This document shows, in pieces, positions 45,193-53,166 of a stretch of DNA of 64,000 bases. Position 1 is the stretch's first letter; each line of letters opens with the position of its first letter. Origin of the DNA: UBA5069 sp964560495 (GTDB taxonomy: Bacteria; Chloroflexota; Anaerolineae; Caldilineales; Caldilineaceae); assembly GCA_964560495.1 (NCBI GenBank), contig CAZLMM010000002.1, positions 62,001 through 126,000 of the forward strand. The letters are read 5' to 3'. The notes beneath the pieces are model-generated. The model was not told the origin of the DNA. It saw only the letters and a list, made by a program, of their open reading frames with translations, and searched no databases. The position numbers and the translations under genes were made by a program.

Positions 45193-45248
45193 GATCTCAT
45201 CATTCTGAGCGCCAGCGAAGGATCTCGTCATTCTGAGCGCCAGCGAAG
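45193..45248. repeat. Two tandem copies of a 28-bp dispersed-type repeat
   Basis: Two adjacent 28-base units (45193-45220 and 45221-45248) differing at one base, each containing cattctgagcgccagcgaag. The 392-bp gap 44978-45369 holds no gene. I know similar CATTCTGAGCG-type units as dispersed repeats in many bacteria. Confidence 0.85.
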
Positions 45249-45369
45249 AATCTTGTTATGCCACCCAGATGCTTCACTGCGTTGGCGGGTGCGCCCGTTC
45301 CGATGGCGCAGAGCGCCTGTACCAAACAGCATGACAAACACCGCCGCCATACATCCTCACTGATAGGCG

Positions 45370-45849
45370 TCAACGGGTGGATTCCACATAAACTTCCTCC
45401 GGCTCCTCTTCATAGCGGCTGGGGCATTTGAGGAGCAGGCTGTCGGCCTGGAATGAGCCATCAGCCAGAAGCTGTCCTTCAACGATGGCTGAGGCAGCGC
45501 GCTGGAAGTTGTCGGGGCGCGGACCGTAGAAGACGATGGGCAACTGTTGGCCGCTTTCGTCTGTGATGGAGAAGCGCAGCGTGATCTCGCGCGCATTCCA
45601 ATCTTCGCTGCCATCCACCACGTTGCCGTTGACGCGTACACGCTCGCCCACCAACTGCGGCCCGGCAACGTTGAGCTCGCTGACGGTCATGTAGTATGCG
45701 CCGGTGGAAATCGTGGCTTGTATAATCAGCGCCGCAACCACTCCCAACAAAAGCAGTCCGCCGATGATAAATTTGAGGTTCTTGTTTGCGTTGCTGCGTG
45801 CAGCGAGGTCGCTAGGGATTGTTGCAGCCTGGTTGAGGGTTTGAGCCAT
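45370..45849 (-). CDS. ccmE: Cytochrome c maturation heme chaperone CcmE, CxxxY type
   Basis: A 159-residue protein: short cytoplasmic N-terminus, one membrane helix (FIIGGLLLLGVVAALIIQA), then the OB-fold domain (VSELNVAGPQLVGERVRVNG ... VEGQLLADGSFQADSLLLK). The heme attachment site, HxxxY in most bacteria, here reads KCPSRY, with Cys142 replacing His and Tyr146 kept. Such CxxxY proteins are known from Desulfovibrio and archaea. The protein passes heme to apocytochromes in the periplasm; its place at the head of a cluster with about 57 heme sites fits that use. CcmABCDF are not in the window. Confidence 0.85.
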   Translation of the reverse strand: MAQTLNQAATIPSDLAARSNANKNLKFIIGGLLLLGVVAALIIQATISTGAYYMTVSELNVAGPQLVGERVRVNGNVVDGSEDWNAREITLRFSITDESGQQLPIVFYGPRPDNFQRAASAIVEGQLLADGSFQADSLLLKCPSRYEEEPEEVYVESTR

Positions 45850-46175
45850 TGAGACAGATCATCCTTTCCGTGGGTTGCACGCCATTGGGGGAGGGACTTC
45901 GAATGCCGAACGTTATCCTCATGGTGCAAGTATACGCTGAACCCTGCCACAATGTCAATCAACTGGGAATTGGGTTGCATCCCAGATGATTCGCAAGCAT
46001 CGCCAGGGGCGTGAGAAGGGCGGCGACTTTCATTTGTCTCTTTGTGCAAAGCTGCACGGCGACCACTTCATGCCCATATTGGGGCAGGCTTGATCGTATC
46101 GCAAGGCTGCACTATGATCACGGGGCAAATGTCCCAATTTTGTGGGGGAACATCAACACATAAAGGGGTGAACCG

Positions 46176-47315
46176 ATGGATGTGACAGAGTTGTTACGCT
46201 ATTTCAGCGAACGGCGGACGACCATGATCGAACAGGTGGCCGCCTTGGTGATGCAAGAGACGCCCAGCGCAGACAAGCAGCGCCTGGACGCCTTTGCCCG
46301 TTTTCTTGCCGGGCGCTTTGCTGGCGTGAGCGCGCAGGTTGAGATCATCGCCAATCCCACCCGCGGCGACCATGTGCTGGCGCGGGTGGCCCATGACCAC
46401 GCCAATAGAAAACAGGCGCTAGTCCTTTGTCACTACGACACCGTCTGGCCTGTCGGCTCACTGGAGACGCACCCCTTTCGCATCGAAGACGGCAGGGCTT
46501 ACGGGCCGGGCATCTTCGACATGCAGACCAGCCTCATGCTGGCCGAATTCGCTCTGGCCGCTCTGCGCGATTTGGGACTGACCCCGCCGCGGCCCATCAC
46601 CGTGCTCATCACCTCCGATGAAGAGATCGGCAGCGTGACCTCACGCGCCTTGATCGAGAAAGAGGCTTTGCGCTCCGGATATGTGCTGGTGCTGGAGTCG
46701 CCGCTGCCGGGCGGTGTGCTCAAGACGGCGCGCAAGGGTGTGGGCGATTTCGAGCTGGAAGTGACCGGGCGCGCAGCCCACGCTGGCGTGGAGCCGGAAA
46801 AGGGCGTCAATGCACTGGAGGAGTTGGCCCACCAGATTCTCCGACTCCACAGCCTGACTGATATGAGTCAAGGCACAACGGTCAGCGTGGGCGTGGCCCG
46901 CGGCGGCAGCGCCTCCAACGTGATCCCTGCCCGCGCTGTGGCCGAAATCGACACCCGCGCCTGGACGCAGACCGAGGCCGACCGGGTGGAGCAGGCAATC
47001 CGCGGCTTGCAGCCGGTCCTGGCAGAAGCCCGCTTGCATGTCACCGGCGGCTGGAATCGCCCTCCCTTGGAGCGTTCGGCGACGATGCCGCTCTTTGAGC
47101 GTGTGCGGGTCATCGGCGCGATGTTGGGGCTGGACCTGCACGAGGGCGGCACGGGCGGCGGCAGCGACGGCAACTTCACCGGCGCGTTGGGCATCCCCAC
47201 ACTCGACGGGCTGGGCGTACCCGGCGCTGGCGCTCACGCCGATCATGAACACATCGAGGTGGCGCATATTCCTGGGCGGGCTGCCCTGCTTGCGGCTGCA
47301 CTCATGCAGTTGTGA
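46176..47315 (+). CDS. M20-family metallopeptidase (glutamate carboxypeptidase-like)
   Basis: A 379-residue cytoplasmic enzyme. Metal ligands appear in LCHYDTVWPVG (His, Asp), TSDEEIGS (Glu-Glu, catalytic base and ligand), YVLVLESP and, near the C-terminus, AGAHADHEHIE. The dimerisation insert is AHAGVEPEKGVNALEELAHQ. Family members cleave C-terminal Glu or related amino acids from small substrates. AAAGGGGTG precedes the ATG. It stands alone, divergent from ccmE; the 326-bp gap between them shows no gene. Confidence 0.9.
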   Translation: MDVTELLRYFSERRTTMIEQVAALVMQETPSADKQRLDAFARFLAGRFAGVSAQVEIIANPTRGDHVLARVAHDHANRKQALVLCHYDTVWPVGSLETHPFRIEDGRAYGPGIFDMQTSLMLAEFALAALRDLGLTPPRPITVLITSDEEIGSVTSRALIEKEALRSGYVLVLESPLPGGVLKTARKGVGDFELEVTGRAAHAGVEPEKGVNALEELAHQILRLHSLTDMSQGTTVSVGVARGGSASNVIPARAVAEIDTRAWTQTEADRVEQAIRGLQPVLAEARLHVTGGWNRPPLERSATMPLFERVRVIGAMLGLDLHEGGTGGGSDGNFTGALGIPTLDGLGVPGAGAHADHEHIEVAHIPGRAALLAAALMQL

Positions 47316-47488
47316 CGTCTTTCAAGACTAATGACCGCGCCGTTCGCCCTCATCGTTAAGCTTGACGCGGGCCCATCAACACCGTGCGGGTGGACAATTC
47401 CCACTGCTGTTGGTATACTTGCTCCCACGAAAGAAAGCTACGCATACTTCCCTGACGTGCGTCCTGGTCGCCGAAAGAGAGCGGCAAG

Positions 47489-48286
47489 ATGACATCCCCG
47501 TTTCCGGGCATGGATCCCTATCTTGAAGAACCGGGTATGTGGAGCAGCGTCCACGTGCGCATGATGAATGCGATCAGCGACACTCTTTCGCCGCTGATCA
47601 CGCCGGATTTCTTTGTGGAGATTCAACAGCATGTCTATATTGCGAACGCGGATGATCTACCTGGCGGAGCGATCATTCCTGACGTCTACCTGATCCATAC
47701 GCCGAGCCGACAAGGCGGGTTGGCGATGCAGTCGCCGGTCGTTGAGGTGACTCCGCCTACGCTGGTTGAGCCGCTCGTTGACTCGGAAATTCGTCAACAC
47801 TACATCGAGATTCGCGACAGGCGCAACCGTGAAGTCGTGACGGTGATCGAGGTATTGTCGCCCTTCAACAAAAGCGCCGGCGCCCTGGGCGAGCGCGCTT
47901 TTCGCGCCAAACGCAGCAAGATCTTCGGGTCGCCCGTCAACTGGCTGGAGATCGACCTGCTGCGCGCTGGCAGCCGCCCGCCAGAAGTGAGTGGAAAGAG
48001 CGACTATTATGTGCTGCTGAAGCGGGGCGATCGCCTCTTTCCCTTCGAGGTCTGGTATTTCGACCTGCGTGACCGATTGCCTGTCGTCTCGGTGCCGCTG
48101 AGAGCGCCCTTCAATGACGCGGCGCTTGATCTGGCCGACGTGATGAGGAACGTCTACGAGCGGGCGCGTTATGGCTTGGTGATCGACTATTCCCGGCCAG
48201 CACCGTCGCCGCGATTGCGCCCGGCCGATGAAAGCTGGGCGCGTGAACGCATCGCTTCATGGAACAGAACGAACCTGTCTGCATAA
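47489..48286 (+). CDS. DUF4058 family protein
   Basis: A 265-residue protein of normal family length. The opening SPFPGMDPYLEEPGMWSSVH, the IRDRRNREVVTVIEVLSPFNK segment and FPFEVWYFDLRDRLPVVSVPL are hallmarks of DUF4058. Its role is unknown; the IEVLSPxNK core recalls PD-(D/E)xK-like nuclease folds, but no catalytic set is certain. Such genes are often many-copy in cyanobacteria and Chloroflexota. Confidence 0.88.
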   Translation: MTSPFPGMDPYLEEPGMWSSVHVRMMNAISDTLSPLITPDFFVEIQQHVYIANADDLPGGAIIPDVYLIHTPSRQGGLAMQSPVVEVTPPTLVEPLVDSEIRQHYIEIRDRRNREVVTVIEVLSPFNKSAGALGERAFRAKRSKIFGSPVNWLEIDLLRAGSRPPEVSGKSDYYVLLKRGDRLFPFEVWYFDLRDRLPVVSVPLRAPFNDAALDLADVMRNVYERARYGLVIDYSRPAPSPRLRPADESWARERIASWNRTNLSA

Positions 48287-48353
48287 GTTTTTCAAGGATG
48301 CATTTCAGGTGAGTGTTCATGCCCCTGTACGGCACAATCAGAAATGAAAACCC

Positions 48354-48480
48354 CTTTGTGTTCTATGTGCTCTTTGTGGCAAAGCTATTTTCAGGTTAGG
48401 CCACATGACCTGGAGGCACAACAAAAAGTGAAAATAGCTCTCTGCGTTCCCCTGTGTCCTCCGTGGTGAGCCTATTTTCA
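48354..48480. repeat. Two diverged copies of a CTCTGCGT...CTATTTTCA repeat with an 11-bp inverted repeat between
   Basis: Copies at 48354-48393 and 48440-48480 are direct repeats of about 40 bases with partial identity, both ending in CTATTTTCA. Between them AGCTATTTTCA (48383-48393) and TGAAAATAGCT (48429-48439) are perfect inverted repeats. The 250-bp gap upstream of the molybdenum hydroxylase contains nothing else. Such degenerate non-coding repeats are frequent in Chloroflexota. Confidence 0.6.
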
Positions 48481-48536
48481 CATCATGGCAGTCGACTGTA
48501 TTGCTGTGAGATCAATCTGAATTTCAAGGAGCTGTT

Positions 48537-51500
48537 ATGCCCATTCTGACTCTCACCGTCAACGGAAGTGAACATACGCTCGACGCGCCTGCCAACCGTT
48601 TTCTGGCCGAGGTGCTGCGCTACGACCTGGGACTCACCGGTACGAAGATCGGCTGCAACGAGGCCGAATGCGGCGCATGCACCGTCATCGTCGATGGCCG
48701 CAGCGTCGATTCGTGCATCTTCCCGGCGTTCAAAGCGCAAAACGCCCACGTGCTCACCATCGAGGGATTGGCCGATGACTGGCGTGCACGTTGCGTCAAT
48801 CTACCTTCCTCCCAGGTCAACGGCGATGAAGCGGCTGACCTGGCCGGCTTGCATCCCCTGCAGCAGGCCTTTGTTATACACGGCGCCACCCAATGCGGCT
48901 TCTGCACGCCCGGGCTGATCATGCAGGCCAAGACTCTCCTCGACGAGACACAGACGCCCGGCGACGATGAGATCAAACACTGCCTGAAAGACACCTTCTG
49001 CCGCTGCACCGGCTATCAATCCATCCTGGCGTCGGTGCAGGCCGCGGCCGAGATGATGCGCAGCGGCTGTCTGCCGCAGCCCACCTTGCCCGACGCCAAC
49101 GAGCCGCTAGCGCAAATCGGCAAGCCGATTCCGCGCCCGGACGCGGTGGAGAAGGTGACCGGGCGCGCCATGTACACCGACGATTATCACTTCGCCGGCA
49201 TGTTGTACGGCGCAACGTTGCGCAGCGAGCATCCCCACGCCCGCATCGTCGCCATCGATGTCAGGGCAGCCCTGGCCGCGCCCGGCGTGCGCGCCGTGCT
49301 CACCTATGCCGATGTGCCGGGCGACCCGCGCCACGGTCTGGTGGAGAACGATTGGCCGGTCTTCGCTGGCGGCGCGTTCCCGGCGCGCTATGTGGGCGAC
49401 CCCATTGCTCTGGTGGTGGCCGACACCCATGAGTTGGCCCATGCCGCGCTGGCGCTGGTCAAGGTCGAATATGAGATCCTGCCAGCAGTCGCCGACCCGG
49501 TGACCGCCCGCCAGCCCGACGCGCCCGTGCTCCACCCGGATCGCCCCACAGGCAACCTGCTCAAGCACATCAAGGTGCGTCATGGCGACGTGGAGCAAGG
49601 CTTTGCCGCAGCCGATGTCATCGTGGAGCGCACCTATCGCACACCGCGCACAGAGCACGCCTTTCTGGAGCCGGAGTGCTCATTGGCTGTGCCCGCCGGC
49701 TGGAATGACCCACGCCACGGTCGCCACGACAAATTGACCATCTACGTGGGCAGCCAGATCCCCTATTCCGACCGCAACCAGACGGCCAAGAGCCTGGGGA
49801 TGGCGCCAGAGGAGGTGCGCGTCAAGGGGACGGTCATGGGCGGCGGCTTTGGCGGCAAGGAAGACATCGCCGGCCAGATTCACGCGGCGCTGGCTGCCAA
49901 AGTTACTGGGCGCCCGGTGAAGATCCTCTATAACCGCGAGGAGAGTCTGCGCTTCCACCCCAAACGTCACGCCACGCTCATCTGCGTCAAGACTGGCGCG
50001 CGGCGCGATGGCGTCATCACCGCGGTGGAGGCGGAGCTCTATGGCGACAGCGGCGCCTACGCCAGTCTGGGCGAAAAGGTGATGACCCGCGCCACCACCC
50101 ATGCCACCGGCCCCTATGTGGTGGGCAGCGCCAAGATCGATTGCTACGCCATGTACACCAACAACGCGCCTTGCGGGGCCTTTCGCGGCTTCGGCGTCAC
50201 CCAGTCGGCCTTTGCTGTAGAGAGCAACATGGACATTCTGGCCGAGGCGCTGGGCATGAACCCTTTCGAGCTGCGCCGCAAGAACGCGATGCGCGTGGGT
50301 GAAGTGACTGCCACAGGTCAAATGCTGAAGGATAGCGTCGGCCTGTTGGAGTGCCTGGATAGGGTGGAAGAAGCGATAGGCGAATGGTGGAGTAACCCAA
50401 CCATTCGCCATTCACCAGTTATAATTGACAATTTGCCCTCTCCTTCCCTCTTCGCGTCGGTGAAAGTCGGCTCCAAGGTCTACGCCTGGGGCGCGGCGGC
50501 GGGCTACAAGAACACCGGGCTGGGCGGCGGCGCGCCCGACAAAGCCGAAGCCGAGGTGGAGGTCTACAGCGACGGTCATGTGCAGGTGCGCACCAGCAGC
50601 GCCGAGATGGGGCAGAACCTCATCGGCGTCCTGGCGGCGTGTACGGCAGAGGAACTGGGCTTGCCTTTCAATCAGGTTGATGTGTTGGTCATGGACACCG
50701 ATCTCACGCCTGATGGCGGCCCCACCACAGCCAGCCGCCAGACCTTTCTGAGCGGCAACGCGGCGCGGCTGGCCGCGCGCGCCATGCGCGAACGCATGCA
50801 GGCAGTGCTGGCCGAGAAGTTCGATGCGCCGCCCGACGTCATTGCTTTCCATGAGGGGTTGGCCTATGTGGATGAGGAGCGGCTGGCGCGGGTGAAGGCT
50901 GGCGATGGCGGCGGGCAGAACGGCCATCATCCGGCGCGCGCCAATGGTCATGCGCCCGGCGCGCGCTCGCTCTCCTTTGCCCAGGCGGTGCAGCAGCTTC
51001 TCGATGAGGGGCGCTCACCTCGCCTGCGCTATGAATACTGGGCGCCCAAGACGCAGCCCCTGGGAACAGGTGGAGATATGCACTTCGCGTTTTCCTACGC
51101 CGTCCACGCTGCGCTGGTGAGCGTGGATGTGGAGACAGGCGAAGTCGCAGTGGAGCAGGTGATCACCGCCCACGACGTGGGGCGCGCGATCAATCTGCTC
51201 AGCCTGACCGGGCAGATAGACGGCGGCGTGGTGATGGGGCTGGGCAATGCGCTGACTGAGCACTACATCGAGGAGAATGGCGTTCCGTGGACGCGTCATC
51301 TGGGGCAGTACAAAATGCCCGGCGTCAAGCACATGCCGCAGATGAAGCACCTCATCGTCGAGCACGCCACTGCTGAAGGCCCCTATGGCGCAAAGGGCGT
51401 GGGCGAGATCAGCTCCATTCCCATCAGCCCGGCCATTGCCAATGCCATCTACAATGCGGTGGGCGTGCGTTGTCTGGCATTGCCCATCGACCAGGATGCG

Positions 51501-51557
51501 CTGTTGCTGGCGATGAAACGGGGTGTGCGCGAGATTGACCGCTGCTGGGGGGATTAG
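48537..51557 (+). CDS. Molybdenum hydroxylase: fused [2Fe-2S] and molybdopterin subunits (aldehyde/xanthine oxidoreductase family)
   Basis: A 1,006-residue cytoplasmic enzyme in Mop-like order. A plant-type [2Fe-2S] centre uses Cys40, 45, 48 and 60 (CNEAECGACT), the second centre Cys120, 123, 155 and 157 (QCGFCTPG, FCRCTGY). Mo-pterin binding segments include GGGFGGKEDI and FRGFGVTQS; the catalytic Glu is Glu957 in GAKGVGE. No FAD subunit is fused or adjacent. Two stretches look inserted: about residues 81-103 (WRARCVNLPSSQ), and about 612-640, coded by a repeat (see 50379). Substrate is unknown; CO dehydrogenase is unlikely because its Cys loop is absent. AAGGAG precedes the ATG. Confidence 0.9.
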   Translation: MPILTLTVNGSEHTLDAPANRFLAEVLRYDLGLTGTKIGCNEAECGACTVIVDGRSVDSCIFPAFKAQNAHVLTIEGLADDWRARCVNLPSSQVNGDEAADLAGLHPLQQAFVIHGATQCGFCTPGLIMQAKTLLDETQTPGDDEIKHCLKDTFCRCTGYQSILASVQAAAEMMRSGCLPQPTLPDANEPLAQIGKPIPRPDAVEKVTGRAMYTDDYHFAGMLYGATLRSEHPHARIVAIDVRAALAAPGVRAVLTYADVPGDPRHGLVENDWPVFAGGAFPARYVGDPIALVVADTHELAHAALALVKVEYEILPAVADPVTARQPDAPVLHPDRPTGNLLKHIKVRHGDVEQGFAAADVIVERTYRTPRTEHAFLEPECSLAVPAGWNDPRHGRHDKLTIYVGSQIPYSDRNQTAKSLGMAPEEVRVKGTVMGGGFGGKEDIAGQIHAALAAKVTGRPVKILYNREESLRFHPKRHATLICVKTGARRDGVITAVEAELYGDSGAYASLGEKVMTRATTHATGPYVVGSAKIDCYAMYTNNAPCGAFRGFGVTQSAFAVESNMDILAEALGMNPFELRRKNAMRVGEVTATGQMLKDSVGLLECLDRVEEAIGEWWSNPTIRHSPVIIDNLPSPSLFASVKVGSKVYAWGAAAGYKNTGLGGGAPDKAEAEVEVYSDGHVQVRTSSAEMGQNLIGVLAACTAEELGLPFNQVDVLVMDTDLTPDGGPTTASRQTFLSGNAARLAARAMRERMQAVLAEKFDAPPDVIAFHEGLAYVDEERLARVKAGDGGGQNGHHPARANGHAPGARSLSFAQAVQQLLDEGRSPRLRYEYWAPKTQPLGTGGDMHFAFSYAVHAALVSVDVETGEVAVEQVITAHDVGRAINLLSLTGQIDGGVVMGLGNALTEHYIEENGVPWTRHLGQYKMPGVKHMPQMKHLIVEHATAEGPYGAKGVGEISSIPISPAIANAIYNAVGVRCLALPIDQDALLLAMKRGVREIDRCWGD
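50379..50409. repeat. Inverted repeat inside the molybdenum hydroxylase gene
   Basis: Ten-bp perfect arms (GGCGAATGGT 50379-50388, complement 50400-50409) with an 11-base loop, followed to about 50450 by AT-richer sequence unlike the neighbouring coding DNA. It is in frame and adds about 25 residues (EWWSNPTIRHSP...). Confidence 0.75.
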
Positions 51558-51728
51558 CGGGGAATATATTGTCCGAATTTCTGGACAACATTTCTGGACA
51601 ACTTCCCTTCTGTATCCCGTGAGTCGGCGTTCGTGGCGTTGGCCCGTGCAGCGCAGCGTGAACGGTAGGGCGCTTGTATGAAAATCTTGATGAGAGTCAA
51701 CAAAACGATACAAGGTGGTGACATAACG

Positions 51729-52961
51729 ATGAATCCGGGACAGTTGCGCAACATGCGATGGGTGATTGTGTGGGGGGTAGCGATTGTGTTGGTTTTGCTG
51801 TGGACCCAGAGCGCCTATGCTGGCGGCGTGGTGGGCGACGGCACACCGGCCAGTTGCACCGATGCGGCATACGCCGCGGCGATGACGGGCGGTGGAACCG
51901 TGACCTTCAACTGTGGGCCGAATCCTGTGATCATCGAGGTGACAACCAAGGTGATCGACGATGTGACCACCATCGTCGACGGCGGCGGCAAGGTGACGCT
52001 GGATGGCGGCGGAAATCTTCAGCTCTTCCTGGTGCTGAGCGGCGGTAACCTGACCCTGCGCAATATCCACCTGACGCGCGGGAACATTGGCTTGGGCGGC
52101 GCGATCTATAACGACACGGGCGCATCCACTACGCTCAGGAACGTCGCAATTACCAACAGCCAGGCCGAAGGCGCAAACGGCAAGGGTGGCGCGCTCTATG
52201 TGGAGGGCGGCGTTGTGACTGTCGAGGATTCTGAATTCTCAAGCAATCAGGCGACCAGCGGAGGCGCAGTCTATCTGTTGGATGGTTCGACGACGATCCG
52301 TCGCACCCATCTTTCCAACAATACAGGTGCAGATGGCGGCGCCATCCACGTGAATGGCGGCAGCCTGAATCTGGAAAATTCGCTGGTGCGACGCAACACG
52401 GCCAGCGATGAAGGCGGTGGGTTGTACGCGGCCAAAGGAACGACCGCCGTCACCAATACGACGTTTTTCGACAACAAGGCCGACAAGGGCGGCGCCATTC
52501 GCGCCGTGGGAACGTCGAAGGTCAACTTGCTCAACGCAACAATCACCAACAACCATGCTGATACGGCCGGCGGGGTGTGGAATCAGGCCAACAATGTAAC
52601 CATCAAGAACACAATCATCGCTGATAGCACCAACCAGGCCGAAAACGCCACCTCGCTCAACTGCGACGGCCCATCTGTCACTTCGCAAGGACACAACCTG
52701 GTCAGCGATAATACCTGCGTCAATGGCAACAACGCCACAGACCTGCGCAATACTGATCCCTTGCTGGGGCCATTTCAGGATAACGGCGGCGACACTTTCA
52801 CCCAGGTTCCCCTGCCAGAAAGCCCGGCCATCGACGCAGGCGACAACACTGGCTGCCCCAAAAACGACCAGCGTGGCTTTCCCCGTTGGGCCGGCGCAGC
52901 TTGTGAGATCGGCGCAACCGAGTACGTCTTTCTGGCCTATCTGCCAACGGTCACGCGCTGA
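51729..52961 (+). CDS. Secreted right-handed parallel beta-helix protein
   Basis: A 410-residue exported protein. I chose ATG 51729 (AAGGTGG upstream) over 51678 because it gives a clean signal peptide (WVIVWGVAIVLVLLW ... AYA). The body has repeated GGA(I/V)Y/H and NTxF/xNN turns, at least seven coils of the Pmp/choice-of-anchor-Q beta-helix type, ending in DAGDNTGCPKNDQRG...EIGATE as is usual for this group. The final LAYLPTVTR matches the tail found in two other proteins here. Adhesin or matrix role is inferred. Confidence 0.85.
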   Translation: MNPGQLRNMRWVIVWGVAIVLVLLWTQSAYAGGVVGDGTPASCTDAAYAAAMTGGGTVTFNCGPNPVIIEVTTKVIDDVTTIVDGGGKVTLDGGGNLQLFLVLSGGNLTLRNIHLTRGNIGLGGAIYNDTGASTTLRNVAITNSQAEGANGKGGALYVEGGVVTVEDSEFSSNQATSGGAVYLLDGSTTIRRTHLSNNTGADGGAIHVNGGSLNLENSLVRRNTASDEGGGLYAAKGTTAVTNTTFFDNKADKGGAIRAVGTSKVNLLNATITNNHADTAGGVWNQANNVTIKNTIIADSTNQAENATSLNCDGPSVTSQGHNLVSDNTCVNGNNATDLRNTDPLLGPFQDNGGDTFTQVPLPESPAIDAGDNTGCPKNDQRGFPRWAGAACEIGATEYVFLAYLPTVTR

Positions 52962-53166
52962 GCCATGTAGGCTGACGAATGGATTGGCAATTTTTTGGCA
53001 AGAAACGCATATCCCCCCGGCGAAGAAATCTCCCAAAATTTAGATTGCAGAACGCTCAGGTTCGAAGCGTGAGAGAGCACCCTGATGCCGTACCGATTGG
53101 AGCGTCCCCCATCTGTGATCGACTCAGAATGCTCTCGTGGGGCTTTGCGGGTATGAAGGAGGAGTG

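Noticed and set aside
45193..45248. Possible CRISPR from the 28-bp repeats
   Set aside because: The two units are directly adjacent with no spacer and no cas gene is in the window.
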